This document shows positions 1 to 8,453 of a stretch of 64,000 nt of DNA, piece after piece. A program made the translations under genes and the position numbers. This stretch comes from Alteriqipengyuania bathyomarina_B (GTDB taxonomy: Bacteria; Pseudomonadota; Alphaproteobacteria; Sphingomonadales; Sphingomonadaceae): the NCBI RefSeq assembly GCF_038594605.1, contig NZ_JBCFZM010000002.1:186001-250000 (forward strand), written 5' to 3'. Under the pieces are notes generated by a model, which saw only the letters and a list, made by a program, of their open reading frames with translations, did not search any database and was not told the origin of the DNA. The number at the start of each line of letters is the position of its first letter. Positions within the stretch are counted from its first letter, which is position 1.

Positions 1-65
1 CGCGCGCCTGTCACCCCGTAGCCCGCGCTTGCTTTTATGGCATCGCAGCTTAGGGGCCGGAACGC

Positions 66-1526
66 ATGAGCGCCGATCCTCTCCTCGACGAAACGATCGA
101 CACCGCCAATCTGGCGGACGAGGATGCTGCTCACGAAGGGGGGCGCCCAGACGACCGCGTCGATGACGAGCGGCACGACGAGGAAAACCGGCTCAAACCC
201 GAATATGTGCGGGCCGTGCGCCTCGCGCTGGAGGAAGACCGGCGCGGCGAAGTCTACGAGTTGGTCGAACCGCTCCACCCCGCCGACGTCGCCGACCTGC
301 TCGAACTGCTCGACAACGACGAGCGCGGCTTCCTGACCATCGCGATCAGCGACCTGATGACCGGCGAGGTCGTCGCCGAGCTGAACGACTGGGTCCGCGA
401 AGAAATGATGGAGGGGATGCCGGCCGAAGCCGTCGCCCTGATCGCCGAGCAGCTGGAAACCGACGACGCGGTCCAGATGATCGAGGATATGGGCGCGGAC
501 GAACGCGAAGCCGTCCTCGCCGAAATGGAGGCGGAAGACCGCGCGGCCATCGAAAGCGCGCTGTCCTACCCGGAAGAAACCGCCGGTCGCCTGATGAGCC
601 GCGAGTTCGTGGCCGTGCCAGAACATTTCTCCGTCGGCGACCTGATCGATTACCTGCGCATCCACGGCACGCTGCTGGGCGATTTCTTCGAAGTGTTCGT
701 AGTCGACGACTCGCATCATCCGGTCGGCACCTGTGCGCTCAGCTGGATTCTCACGACCCCGCGCCACATCGCGCTGACCGACGTGATGAAGCGCGACCAG
801 ACCGTGATCCCCGTGATGATGGATCAGGAAGAGGTCGCGCTGATGTTCCAGAAATACGCGCTGATCTCGGCTGCGGTGATCGACGGGACCGGGCGGCTGG
901 TCGGCCAGATGACGGTCGACGACGTGGTCCACATCATCTCCGAGGAAGCGGGCGAGGATGCGCTGCTGCTCTCGGGTGCGGGCGACGGCGACATCAACGA
1001 GCCGATCCGCGAGGCTTTCTCCAGCCGCGTGCGCTGGCTGGTCGCCAACCTCGGTACCGCGCTGGTCGCCTCGCTGATCATCGCCGCGTTCGGCGCAGCG
1101 ATCGAGCAGCTGGTGGCGCTCGCGATCCTCATGCCGATCGTTGCCAGCATCGGCGGCAATGCGGGCACGCAGACCATGGCGGTGACCGTCCGCGCAATCG
1201 CCACCAACCAGCTGACCCGCGCAAACACCGGCAAGATCCTGTGGCGCGAGATGCGCGTCGCGATCCTCAACGGCGTGACGATCGCCGTGCTGGTCGGCCT
1301 CGCGACCGCGCTGGTGTTCGACTGGAAGCTGGGCGGCGTGATCGCGCTGGCGATGGTCATCAACGTGGTCACCGCGGGGCTGGCAGGCGTGATGGTGCCA
1401 GTGCTGTTCGAACGCGCCAAGCAGGACCCGGCTGTGGCGTCCTCGGTGTTCGTGACGATGGTGACCGACTCGATGGGCTTCTTCGCGTTCCTCGGGCTGG
1501 CGGTGGCGAGCGGGCTGGTAACCTGA
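66..1526 (+). CDS. mgtE: Magnesium transporter MgtE
   Basis: Mg2+ channel/transporter of the inner membrane. The 486-residue protein has the full MgtE layout: a very acidic N-terminal superhelical domain (about residues 55-170), a CBS pair (about 175-300) that gates the pore in response to cytosolic Mg2+, and a C-terminal membrane domain of about five helices (about 320-486). The pore signature GGNAGTQT is at about 363-370. The ATG at 66 follows a GGAA ribosome-binding stretch. The first 55 residues are an unusually long hydrophilic, Asp/Glu-rich extension. No M-box riboswitch can be seen in the 65 bases available upstream. A stem-loop follows the stop codon directly. Identification is firm; ion selectivity is assumed from the family. 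Confidence 0.95.
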   Translation: MSADPLLDETIDTANLADEDAAHEGGRPDDRVDDERHDEENRLKPEYVRAVRLALEEDRRGEVYELVEPLHPADVADLLELLDNDERGFLTIAISDLMTGEVVAELNDWVREEMMEGMPAEAVALIAEQLETDDAVQMIEDMGADEREAVLAEMEAEDRAAIESALSYPEETAGRLMSREFVAVPEHFSVGDLIDYLRIHGTLLGDFFEVFVVDDSHHPVGTCALSWILTTPRHIALTDVMKRDQTVIPVMMDQEEVALMFQKYALISAAVIDGTGRLVGQMTVDDVVHIISEEAGEDALLLSGAGDGDINEPIREAFSSRVRWLVANLGTALVASLIIAAFGAAIEQLVALAILMPIVASIGGNAGTQTMAVTVRAIATNQLTRANTGKILWREMRVAILNGVTIAVLVGLATALVFDWKLGGVIALAMVINVVTAGLAGVMVPVLFERAKQDPAVASSVFVTMVTDSMGFFAFLGLAVASGLVT

Positions 1527-1527
1527 T

Positions 1528-1550
1528 CCTTCTCCCTATGGGGAGAAAGG
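1528..1550 (+). terminator. Stem-loop immediately after mgtE
   Basis: CCTTCTCCC (1528-1536) pairs with GGGAGAAAGG (1541-1550) around a TATG loop, with one bulged A. It starts two bases after the mgtE stop. There is no clear T-run, so it may be a weak terminator, an mRNA 3'-end stabiliser or a small dispersed palindrome. Confidence 0.4.
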
Positions 1551-1627
1551 CGGTGGATAGAGATTGGCCCCGTTCACATTCGCAGTGCAAGATTTGCCTC
1601 AGGCCGATACCACACGACTACACCGAC

Positions 1628-2017
1628 ATGGCCTCCAACGCAGACAGCCCGATGCCAGCCCTCATAAGAAGATTAGCAGCGATCCTGTTGCTCATTTCGA
1701 CATTCGTCTACCTGGCTGGCTTGGCTTCGGTGCTCTACGTGAGAAGTGCGATAGCAGACGGCGCGCTCGAAAACAGAATGGCGTGCATCAGTCCGGCGGA
1801 CAGGGCGAAACTTGAGGGGGGCCCGCAGCAGGCCACCGCCGACTGGTATATCTGGCGAAGCGTTTACGAACATCGCGTCGGCGAAAACCGTCGCCCGAAT
1901 GTCGGTTGGCGCGGTGCCTTCGCATATTGGGGAACGAAGCTTGCCATGTCCCCGGCCGAACGCGTCGACCTCGCCAGCGCGGCCCGCCTTTGCGAGGGCC
2001 GGACCCAAGCAGCTTGA
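1628..2017 (+). CDS. Hypothetical membrane-anchored protein
   Basis: Unrecognised 129-residue protein. Residues 9-40 form one N-terminal hydrophobic segment (signal anchor or uncleaved signal), followed by a soluble basic region rich in Trp, Tyr and Arg with single Cys residues near 52 and 122. An internal ATG at 1652 gives a 121-residue version with the hydrophobic segment right at the N terminus. Neither ATG has a good ribosome-binding site. The protein probably faces the periplasm from the inner membrane. No function can be assigned, and the coding assignment rests on the hydrophobic pattern and the lack of any competing reading frame. Confidence 0.5.
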   Translation: MASNADSPMPALIRRLAAILLLISTFVYLAGLASVLYVRSAIADGALENRMACISPADRAKLEGGPQQATADWYIWRSVYEHRVGENRRPNVGWRGAFAYWGTKLAMSPAERVDLASAARLCEGRTQAA

Positions 2018-2123
2018 GCGCCCAAGATGGCCGTGCGGGACTTCCCCAAAGGACCGCATCGAATAGCGCCCGCCCGGCCCACCCTGGCTTGCCCCGCCGC
2101 CACCCCGCCCCTACCTCACCCCC

Positions 2124-2513
2124 ATGCCGCTCAACCTGACCAAGATCGCGTTCGGCGCGCAGTCCTTTGCCGACCTCGAAAGCTGGTACGCGAACCGGCG
2201 CAGCCCCAATCTCACCACGCGCTATCGCCCCACCCGGTGGGAGGAGTGCATCGGCGGATCGCTGTTCTGGATCCATCAGCACAACCTCGTCGCGCGCAGC
2301 GAAATCCTCGGTTTCAGCGAGACCGATAACGGTCGCTGGTCGATCGACCTCGAGCCGCGCCTGATCCCGGTCTATCCGCAGCCCAAACGCGCGCACCAGG
2401 GCTGGCGCTACCTCAAGGGCGAGCCGCCGCGCGATCTGGCGCAGGGCGAAGAGGTCGGCGACGTCCTGCCGGGCAAGCTCGCGACCAAGCTCCAGCGGCT
2501 CGGGCTGATCTGA
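2124..2513 (+). CDS. DUF1489 family protein
   Basis: A 129-residue protein of the DUF1489 family, found mainly in alphaproteobacteria and with no known function. Features fitting the family are the N-terminal LTKIAFGAQSFADLESW-type stretch, the central GGSLFWIHQHNLVARSEILG-type segment and a hydrophilic Trp/Arg-rich C-terminal half ending in a leucine/lysine helix. There is no signal peptide or membrane segment, so it should be cytoplasmic. It lies between two small uncharacterised genes on the same strand, and the context gives no role. The family call is from memory of the motif pattern. Confidence 0.8.
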   Translation: MPLNLTKIAFGAQSFADLESWYANRRSPNLTTRYRPTRWEECIGGSLFWIHQHNLVARSEILGFSETDNGRWSIDLEPRLIPVYPQPKRAHQGWRYLKGEPPRDLAQGEEVGDVLPGKLATKLQRLGLI

Positions 2514-2563
2514 ATCGGAACTTCCGCCCCTCCTTACCCATTGAGAGGGAAAGGAGAATTTCT

Positions 2564-2809
2564 ATGCCCGAACGCCAATCGCGCCACCCCGACAACGAAC
2601 TGATCGACGAGATTACGGAAGACGCCGCGCCCGACCAGCAGGGCTCTGCCGGCGGCGATGTCAACACTCGCGTCGGCGCGCGCGCCGATCTCAATCGCGC
2701 GACCGATCCCGACAATCGCGAACCGACTGTCGGCTCGGACAATCCCGAGCAGGACGCACGCAAGGGCGAAAAGACCATGCGCGCGATCAAGAACGGCAAT
2801 CAGGCCTGA
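2564..2809 (+). CDS. Small hydrophilic hypothetical protein
   Basis: An 81-residue protein with no hydrophobic core: it is dominated by Asp, Glu, Asn, Arg and Gly and is probably largely disordered. The start is well supported, because AAGGAG (2551-2556) sits seven bases upstream of the ATG. No domain is recognised. Highly charged small proteins of this kind are common in sphingomonads and are sometimes stress-induced, but nothing here shows a function. A strong hairpin (2861-2897) follows the gene. Confidence 0.6.
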   Translation: MPERQSRHPDNELIDEITEDAAPDQQGSAGGDVNTRVGARADLNRATDPDNREPTVGSDNPEQDARKGEKTMRAIKNGNQA

Positions 2810-2860
2810 TCCCGATCGCTCTATGCGTCGGGCAAACGCCCGGCTCGTCCAACATCATTC

Positions 2861-2897
2861 ACGGCCCGCCGCGCTTCGCTTGAAGTCGGCGGGCCGT
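2861..2897 (+). terminator. 11-bp perfect hairpin downstream of the 81-residue gene
   Basis: ACGGCCCGCCG (2861-2871) and CGGCGGGCCGT (2887-2897) form a perfect 11-bp stem with a 15-base loop. It lies between two co-directional genes. No T-run follows, so it could be a Rho-independent-like terminator or a 5' leader structure of the downstream DUF4168 gene. Confidence 0.4.
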
Positions 2898-2944
2898 CTC
2901 GCGAGTCGCGCGCCCCTATCGACTCACTCGAACGGGAAAATCTC

Positions 2945-3292
2945 ATGAAAATCGCACTTTACGCAGTCGGCGCGGCCGCGCTTGCTTTCGCTTCGCACCC
3001 CGCATCCGCGCAGAACGCGCAGCCGCAACCGGAAGCTCAGGCCGAGGCAAAGCCCGTCACCGACGCGGAGCTTGAAACCTTCATCGTCGCCGCATCGCAG
3101 ATGCAGCGGGTCAGCGAGGATGCCGAGATCGCGCCGGCGCAAAAGCAGCAGGCAATGATCCATATCCTTTCGCAGGCACAGATGACGCCGCAGCGCTTCA
3201 ACACCATTGCCGCCGCGCTCGAGAGCAATACGCAGTTGCAGGCCCGTGCGGACCAGGCAATTTCGAGGCTGCGCGCCGAAGCCCAGGGCTGA
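2945..3292 (+). CDS. DUF4168 family secreted protein
   Basis: A 115-residue protein with a Sec signal peptide ending near ASAQ (cleavage about residue 22), a short Gln/Ala/Pro linker, then a helical DUF4168-like domain (about 38-112). This domain has the usual pattern of a conserved helix (ELETFIVAASQMQRVSED), a Lys/Gln-rich turn and a segment with QAQMTPQRFNTIAAAL. It is probably periplasmic, and the family has no established biochemical role. The gene is followed by a strong intrinsic terminator. The start ATG is preceded by GGGAAAATC. Confidence 0.7.
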   Translation: MKIALYAVGAAALAFASHPASAQNAQPQPEAQAEAKPVTDAELETFIVAASQMQRVSEDAEIAPAQKQQAMIHILSQAQMTPQRFNTIAAALESNTQLQARADQAISRLRAEAQG

Positions 3293-3313
3293 GCCAGGCC
3301 CCGCCAACCCGAG

Positions 3314-3344
3314 AAGCCCCGCCCCCACCGGCGGGGTTTCTTGT
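3314..3344 (+). terminator. Rho-independent terminator after the DUF4168 gene
   Basis: AAGCCCCGCC (3314-3323) pairs with GGCGGGGTTT (3330-3339) around a six-base loop, followed by TTCTTG. It is a GC-rich stem running into a T-rich tail about 20 bases past the stop codon. Confidence 0.75.
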
Positions 3345-3424
3345 ATCGGCAACCTTCCCCGCCACCCGGCGCAGCGCACCATTTCGCAAATTGCCGGTTC
3401 GCGCGAAGCGAGGTATCGGGCCGC

Positions 3425-4405
3425 ATGGTCCGAAAACTGTTTCCAGCCCTGCTCGCGCTTGGCCTCGCTCACCCGGCATTGGCCCAGCAAGCCGCTCCCG
3501 AGCGTGCACCAGACGCCAATCCGCTGACTGCGACAATCCACCTCGAAGATGTCGCGCGGTTCGTAGCCGTGTTCAGGGAGAGCGGCGGCAATCCCACGGC
3601 AGAGCAGCTGCAACAGCGCTATCTCGAACCGGGCAGCCTCGGCGTCCGCGTCTTCATCCCCTACCGTATCGTATCGGCAGAGAATCTCGCGGCGGCGATT
3701 GCCGACGATCCGTCTCGTTATGCCGAGGCGATCGACCGCTGTCTCCCGCTCGTGCGCAAGGCCGATAAAGACCTGCGATCGATTTATCTGGGCCTGCACG
3801 GCGCGTTTCCCGAAGCACGCTTGCCGCAGATCTATATCGTTTTCGGGGCAGGCACTTCGGGTGGTACCGCCAAGCCGGGCGCACAGGTTCTGGGCCTCGA
3901 AGTGCTGTGCGCAATCTCACCCGACGACGAAGCATTTCGCACTACGCTACGGCATTTCTTTGCGCATGAGACGGTCCATTCGCTTCAGGGCGATTATGCG
4001 CGAGGCGGTATCGAAAACCCGCTGCTTAAAAACGTGCTGATGGAAGGAGCAGCCGATTTCATCGCCGCTCTGGTGACCGGCGAAACCCCCGATGCAAGCC
4101 GCGCGCAGTGGGCCGAGCCGAAGGAGGCCGAGCTGCGCGCGATGCTCTCCGCGGACATCGCGCTGATCGACCGGGCGCTGTCCGACCCGTCGCTGGGTGG
4201 CGAGGCCAACGCCGCTTACCTGCGGTGGATCGGCAATTACGGCGAGGCACCGGAGGGCTGGCCGAACGAGCTCGGCTATTGGATGGGTATGCGGATCTGG
4301 GAGGATTACTACGCCGCCGCGCCCGACAAGCACGCGGCCCTTCTGGAGATGCTAGCACTGAGCGATCCCGGCTCGGTCCTCGCGGCGGCGGATTTCTCTT
4401 ACTGA
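3425..4405 (+). CDS. Secreted HEXXH zinc-protease-like protein (DUF2268/YjaZ-like)
   Basis: A 326-residue exported protein. A signal peptide (residues 1-20, cleavage at ALAQ) is followed by a domain carrying HETVH (181-185), which fits the HEXXH zinc site. A downstream EGAADF (Glu about 207) could be the third ligand of a gluzincin. This resembles predicted Zn-dependent proteases of the DUF2268 group, though that family name is a tentative match. The start at 3425 is chosen because the signal peptide begins there; an in-frame ATG at 3341 adds a non-signal-like stretch that overlaps the terminator. It is likely periplasmic, with unknown substrate. The gene is convergent with the next operon. 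Confidence 0.65.
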   Translation: MVRKLFPALLALGLAHPALAQQAAPERAPDANPLTATIHLEDVARFVAVFRESGGNPTAEQLQQRYLEPGSLGVRVFIPYRIVSAENLAAAIADDPSRYAEAIDRCLPLVRKADKDLRSIYLGLHGAFPEARLPQIYIVFGAGTSGGTAKPGAQVLGLEVLCAISPDDEAFRTTLRHFFAHETVHSLQGDYARGGIENPLLKNVLMEGAADFIAALVTGETPDASRAQWAEPKEAELRAMLSADIALIDRALSDPSLGGEANAAYLRWIGNYGEAPEGWPNELGYWMGMRIWEDYYAAAPDKHAALLEMLALSDPGSVLAAADFSY

Positions 4406-4466
4406 GCCACCCTTTTGCGCATTTGGCAAACCTTACAAACTCCGGCGGGGCTTTCGTAATCGGAGC

Positions 4467-5429
4467 CTACTCGCGAGCCAGCCAGGGTGCCTCCACGCTC
4501 CAGAAGATCACGTCCACACCCAGGTAATCGCGCGCGAAGGCGACGAATTCTTCGCGGGTGTATTTCCGGCCCGTCTCGGGATTGGTGTAGGTCAGCGTCG
4601 GCTCTTGTATGGCCATCGCGATCAGCGGCAGCTCGTCCTTATGGCGATTGAAGAAAGGATAGGCATTCTTCATCTGCGCGCGCTTGTGCGGGACAATGTC
4701 CGGCCCGCCGGCGCCGATGCCTTCTTCCACCGCGAGCGCGAAGGCGCGCTCCATAAAAGCGTGGTCGTTGTTCCATTCGCATGGCCAGAAGTTGAGATAC
4801 TGGACAACTTCGGTTTTCGCGAAGGCCGCGCGCGCGGCGCGCATATTGTCGAGCGTCGCAGCGAAATAGGCGTCGCAGGTAAAGCCGTTCCGGTCCCCGT
4901 CTTCGGTCAGCGGGTCGAACGAACTTTCGGGCAGGTTCACGCCGTAGAGCCGCCCGTCGAAGCGCTCGCCCAGTGCTTGCAGGAGCGCTTGGAAGCGGGC
5001 CCGCACCGCAGGATTCCAGTGCATCGCGGTCCAGCCCTGCCCGACCGGCTCGCCCTCTCCCGGATTGTCGTACTGGCGCGCCAGCCCGCCTCCGTATTCG
5101 GGATCGTCGAGCATGTATTGCGGAATGCGCCGCGCTTTGGCGAGGAAGAAGCGATCCTGAATCTGCGCGAAGAGCTGCTTGCCCGCCGCATCGGCGAGCG
5201 CCAGATCGGCTTCGATCGCGCTGAAATCGTAGACGCCCTTCTCGGGCTCGAGCATCCGCCAGGGATAGACGACCTGCGCGCCATCGATATCGGCGCGGTC
5301 GAGCAACTCGAGGTTGGTCTCCAGCTCGCCGGGTCCGGTATAGATGAAGTTGCGCGGGTCTTCGGCTGCTGCGGGCGCGGCGGCCAGGAGGCCCAGCCAG
5401 CATAGCAGGATCGCCGCGAATCGCGTCAT
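4467..5429 (-). CDS. Secreted TIM-barrel / glycoside-hydrolase-like protein
   Basis: A 320-residue protein with a Sec signal peptide (residues 1-22, AAAPAAAED). The rest reads like a glycosidase-type barrel: a PWRMLEPEKGVYDFS stretch (the region where GH families of clan A start their barrel), a GVNLPESSFDP strand end with an acidic residue, a FWPCEWNND segment, and a C-terminal strand ending in IFWSVEAPWL. Acidic residues at strand ends would be the catalytic candidates, but no specific GH family can be named. Its ATG overlaps the stop of the DsbA-like gene by 4 bases (ATGA, 5426-5429), so it is the last gene of a translationally coupled operon. Confidence 0.6.
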   Translation of the reverse strand: MTRFAAILLCWLGLLAAAPAAAEDPRNFIYTGPGELETNLELLDRADIDGAQVVYPWRMLEPEKGVYDFSAIEADLALADAAGKQLFAQIQDRFFLAKARRIPQYMLDDPEYGGGLARQYDNPGEGEPVGQGWTAMHWNPAVRARFQALLQALGERFDGRLYGVNLPESSFDPLTEDGDRNGFTCDAYFAATLDNMRAARAAFAKTEVVQYLNFWPCEWNNDHAFMERAFALAVEEGIGAGGPDIVPHKRAQMKNAYPFFNRHKDELPLIAMAIQEPTLTYTNPETGRKYTREEFVAFARDYLGVDVIFWSVEAPWLARE

Positions 5430-6118
5430 CCGTCGAGCTTCTCCGCCACGCGGCGCAGCGCGTTGACATAGGCCTCGGGCGGCTGGGCGCCGGGGATCAT
5501 GAACTTGCCCGCCACGATCATCGCAGGCACGCCGGTGATGTTCATTTCGTAGGCCGCGCGCTCCTCGGCACGGACGTGCCGGGTATAGTCGTCGCTTTCG
5601 AGCGCGGCCCGCGCAGCGTCGCGATCGAGCCCGGTCTCTTCGGCAATGTCGAGCAGCACCTCGTGCTCACCGATCCGGCGGCGCGCGTTGACATGCGCGG
5701 CGAACAGCGCGAGCTTGAGCTCGGTCTGCTTCTCCGGCCCGTGCGTCTCGCGGGTCCACGTCAGCAGCTTGTGCGCGTCCAGCGTGTTCCACATCATCGC
5801 GGGCGGAGCGGGTTCGTCGCCCCCATCTTTCCCAGGCTCGTAATCGAGCGAGACGCCCGCCGCCGGCGCCGCCTCGCGCATCTGGTCCTGCACCCCGCGC
5901 GACTGCTCGAGCGTGCGGCCGTATTTGCGCGCGATATGCGCGGTACGCTCTTCGCCCTCCGGCGGCATGTCGGGATTGAGCTCGAACGCGTGCCAGCGCA
6001 CCTCCGCCTCGATCTCGCCTTCCAGCGTATCGAGCGCCTGGCGCAAATTGCCCCAGCCGACGAGGCACCATGGGCACATGACATCGGACCAGATGTCGAT
6101 CGTCAATTTCGTCGTCAT
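5426..6118 (-). CDS. DsbA family oxidoreductase, FrnE-like
   Basis: A 230-residue cytoplasmic thioredoxin-fold protein of the FrnE/DsbA-like (2-hydroxychromene-2-carboxylate isomerase-related) group. The N terminus has the strand TIDIWSD followed by CPWC (about residues 16-19), the redox-active CXXC. An inserted helical domain follows (about 60-175), then the cis-Pro loop GVPAMIV, which faces the active site. There is no signal peptide, as expected for FrnE-type proteins linked to oxidative stress. The start at 6118 overlaps the nudC stop by 4 bases (ATGA), and the stop overlaps the next start in the same way, which indicates translational coupling. Confidence 0.88.
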   Translation of the reverse strand: MTTKLTIDIWSDVMCPWCLVGWGNLRQALDTLEGEIEAEVRWHAFELNPDMPPEGEERTAHIARKYGRTLEQSRGVQDQMREAAPAAGVSLDYEPGKDGGDEPAPPAMMWNTLDAHKLLTWTRETHGPEKQTELKLALFAAHVNARRRIGEHEVLLDIAEETGLDRDAARAALESDDYTRHVRAEERAAYEMNITGVPAMIVAGKFMIPGAQPPEAYVNALRRVAEKLDG

Positions 6119-7029
6119 TGCGCGATCCACCAGCGGAACAGCTGGTGCGCGATCGTGTGCGGCGGGGGCGATACCATCGGCGCATCGTCCCGCCCTTCGA
6201 GCGAGGCGATCACATCGTCGCGCGTGTACCAGTGCGCTTCGGCCATTTCGGTTTCGTCGAGCGTAATTTCGGTCTGGTCGGTATAGCCGATGCAGCCGAT
6301 CATCAGCTGGCTGGGGAAGGGCCATGGCTGGCTGAGAATATAGCGCACATCGCGCACCACTATGCCGACTTCCTCCAGCACTTCGCGCGCCACGCCTTCC
6401 TCGATCGTCTCGCCCGGCTCGACGAACCCGGCGAGCGCGGAAAAGCGCCCCTCGGGCCAGCCGAGCCCGCGGCCCAGCAGCAGCTTGCGCTCCCCGTCCC
6501 GAACATGCTCGACCAGCATGATCGTAACCGGATCGGTACGCGGGAAGTGGTCCGCGCCGCATTGCGTGCAGGATCGCTGCCAGCCGCCCTTGGCAATCCT
6601 GGTCGCCCCGCCGCACTGCGCGCAGAAGCGATGCCGCGCGTGCCAATCGACCAGACTGCGCGCGCCGCCGTAAAGCGCCAGCTGATCGGGCGCGAGCGCG
6701 GTCATGAGCGACCAGAGCTGCGGGTTCGCCATGCGCGGGCGCGCATCGCCTTCGGGTGGGACGCAGGCGAAACAGGCTTTCTCGCCGCCATCCGACCGGT
6801 CGAGCCCGAGGAACACCAGCTCCGCATCTTCGGGCGCATCGGCGAGCGTGCCCCACGCAAGCATGCCGCCTTCGTCCATCGACGGGGTCAGCCCGTCGAG
6901 CACCAGCAGCCGCGCCTTCCAATCCATCCGCGCCGCGAGCGCATCGGGATCGGCACGCAGGTTATCCGCCCGGTCGAGCGGCGAGCCGGAAAACGCGATC
7001 GGCCTTGCCGGCACGGTCGGCTCAGACAC
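6115..7029 (-). CDS. nudC: NAD(+) diphosphatase NudC
   Basis: Nudix hydrolase that cleaves NADH/NAD+ and removes NAD caps from RNA. The protein has a zinc ribbon (CAQC and CTQC pairs, about residues 155-180), a Nudix box beginning GFVEPGE and ending REVLEEVG, and the NudC-specific SQPWPFP motif downstream, which together separate it from other Nudix proteins. The most likely start is the GTG at 7029 (304 residues), because it overlaps the upstream gene's stop by 8 bases (GTGTCTGA). A longer ATG start at 7215 would lie wholly inside the hydrolase gene and encodes low-complexity sequence. It is the second gene of a four-gene operon. Confidence 0.92.
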   Translation of the reverse strand: MSEPTVPARPIAFSGSPLDRADNLRADPDALAARMDWKARLLVLDGLTPSMDEGGMLAWGTLADAPEDAELVFLGLDRSDGGEKACFACVPPEGDARPRMANPQLWSLMTALAPDQLALYGGARSLVDWHARHRFCAQCGGATRIAKGGWQRSCTQCGADHFPRTDPVTIMLVEHVRDGERKLLLGRGLGWPEGRFSALAGFVEPGETIEEGVAREVLEEVGIVVRDVRYILSQPWPFPSQLMIGCIGYTDQTEITLDETEMAEAHWYTRDDVIASLEGRDDAPMVSPPPHTIAHQLFRWWIAQ

Positions 7030-8332
7030 CGTATTTCGCGGCGAGATCGGCCTCGAGAAGCTCGTAGAACTTGGCTTGGGCCGGGTAGGCCTCGCTCGGC
7101 ATGTACTGGGTAAACAGCTGCGCGCGCAGGTCGCGCTTGAAGTCGACCATCGCGGCAGTGCCGGCCGCGCCGCCCCAGCCATAGGTACAGCCGACCACGC
7201 GCCCGCCCGCGCCATAGCCCTGTCCCTCGGTCCAGCTGCCGGTCAGATCCACCGTATCGGGCAGGATGTTCGAGGTGCCGACCATCACCGCGCCCTCGCT
7301 CAAGACCCGGGTGCCGTCGATCATGCCCTTGCCCAGCAGCATGCGCAGGAAGCGGTCGTAATCATAGGGCGATGAGACGAGGCCCGCGCCGCCGAAGGGG
7401 AACGCAGGCTTGTCGAGATAGATGGACGATGCCGCCGGATCGATCGGGATCAGCTGGTCGCCGAACACCGCATAATTGGCGGTGAGGCGCCCGACTTCGC
7501 TCTTCGGCACGGTGAAGAACGTGCTCGTCATTCCGGTGGGGCCGAGAATCCTGTCCTGCATCACCCGGTCGAACGGCTTGCCTTCGACCACCTCGATCAC
7601 CCGCCCCATCAGGTCCAGGCTGACCGAGTAGGACCACTTGGTGCCCGGCTGGTAGACCAGCGGCACGGTAGCCAGCCGATCGGCAAAAAGTTCGAGGCTT
7701 TCCGCAGGTTCGATGGTGGGAATGCCGGGAATGGGCATGCGACTGACCTGCCCGGGAGCGAGGCCCAGCCGGTAGTATTCCTCCATGATCGGGCCCTGCT
7801 GGATGATCTGGTAACCGAGCCCGGCGGTGTGCGTCAGCAGCTGGCGGATGGTGATCGGGTTCTTCGCAGGCTCCAGATTCTCTTCGGTGATCGCGCCGTC
7901 GTATTCCTTCTGCACCTGCATGTTCGCAAAGGAGGGCAGGATATCGGACAGCGGCTGGTCGAGCCCCATCTTCCCTTCGGAAATCAGCTGCATCGCCAGC
8001 ATGCCGGTGATCGGCTTGGTCATCGAATAGATGCGGTAGAGCGAGTTCTCGTCGGCCTTGGTGGCGCCGCCCATCGACAGCGTGCCGCCGCCTACGGTGT
8101 GCAGCTTGTCCTGATTCCACCCCAAGGTAGCGATCATGTTCGCGACCTTCTTTTCCTTGAGATATTTCTCGATCTCGGCGGCGACACGGGGCCAGGCTTC
8201 GCCGACATCGTGCGCCTGCAGCGCGCTGCCGAAGGGCAGCGTGGCGAGCATGCCGCCACCAGCAAGGGCCGCGCCGCCGCGCAGCAGGCTGCGCCGCGAA
8301 AATTCGTGCCCGGTGAAGTCGCTATATGCCAT
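7022..8332 (-). CDS. Tat-exported serine hydrolase, beta-lactamase class C / esterase family
   Basis: A 436-residue protein. Its N terminus has a twin-arginine signal (SRRSLLRGGAAL, about residues 12-23). The serine-hydrolase motif SMTK (Ser103, Lys106) fits the SXXK nucleophile site of class C beta-lactamases, DD-peptidases and EstB-type esterases, and a YSYS stretch in the middle may supply the Tyr of the YXN element. The C-terminal GYGWGGAAGT area is typical of the family's third box. It may act on esters, peptidoglycan peptides or beta-lactams; the sequence does not decide between them. It is the promoter-proximal gene of the operon with nudC and diverges from the small membrane gene at 8454. 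Confidence 0.82.
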   Translation of the reverse strand: MAYSDFTGHEFSRRSLLRGGAALAGGGMLATLPFGSALQAHDVGEAWPRVAAEIEKYLKEKKVANMIATLGWNQDKLHTVGGGTLSMGGATKADENSLYRIYSMTKPITGMLAMQLISEGKMGLDQPLSDILPSFANMQVQKEYDGAITEENLEPAKNPITIRQLLTHTAGLGYQIIQQGPIMEEYYRLGLAPGQVSRMPIPGIPTIEPAESLELFADRLATVPLVYQPGTKWSYSVSLDLMGRVIEVVEGKPFDRVMQDRILGPTGMTSTFFTVPKSEVGRLTANYAVFGDQLIPIDPAASSIYLDKPAFPFGGAGLVSSPYDYDRFLRMLLGKGMIDGTRVLSEGAVMVGTSNILPDTVDLTGSWTEGQGYGAGGRVVGCTYGWGGAAGTAAMVDFKRDLRAQLFTQYMPSEAYPAQAKFYELLEADLAAKYGV

Positions 8333-8418
8333 CGATCCGCTCCCAGATGCGTTCTTCGAATACGTTTTGCGGTGAAACTAAAGCACGCCCCGCCCGCGTC
8401 AACGCAGCATTTACCCTC

Positions 8419-8448
8419 TTGCAAGCCGGCACTGCCTTAGTCATATAA
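8419..8448 (+). promoter_or_regulatory. Promoter of the 73-residue membrane protein, possibly leaderless
   Basis: TTGCAA (8419-8424) and ATATAA (8443-8448) are separated by 18 bases. The expected transcription start falls at about 8454-8456, which is the ATG itself. There is no Shine-Dalgarno sequence upstream of that ATG. Confidence 0.4.
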
Positions 8449-8453
8449 GACAC

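Noticed and set aside
1..65. Possible riboswitch or upstream gene end before mgtE
   Set aside because: Only 65 bases are available and no M-box or stem pattern can be established.
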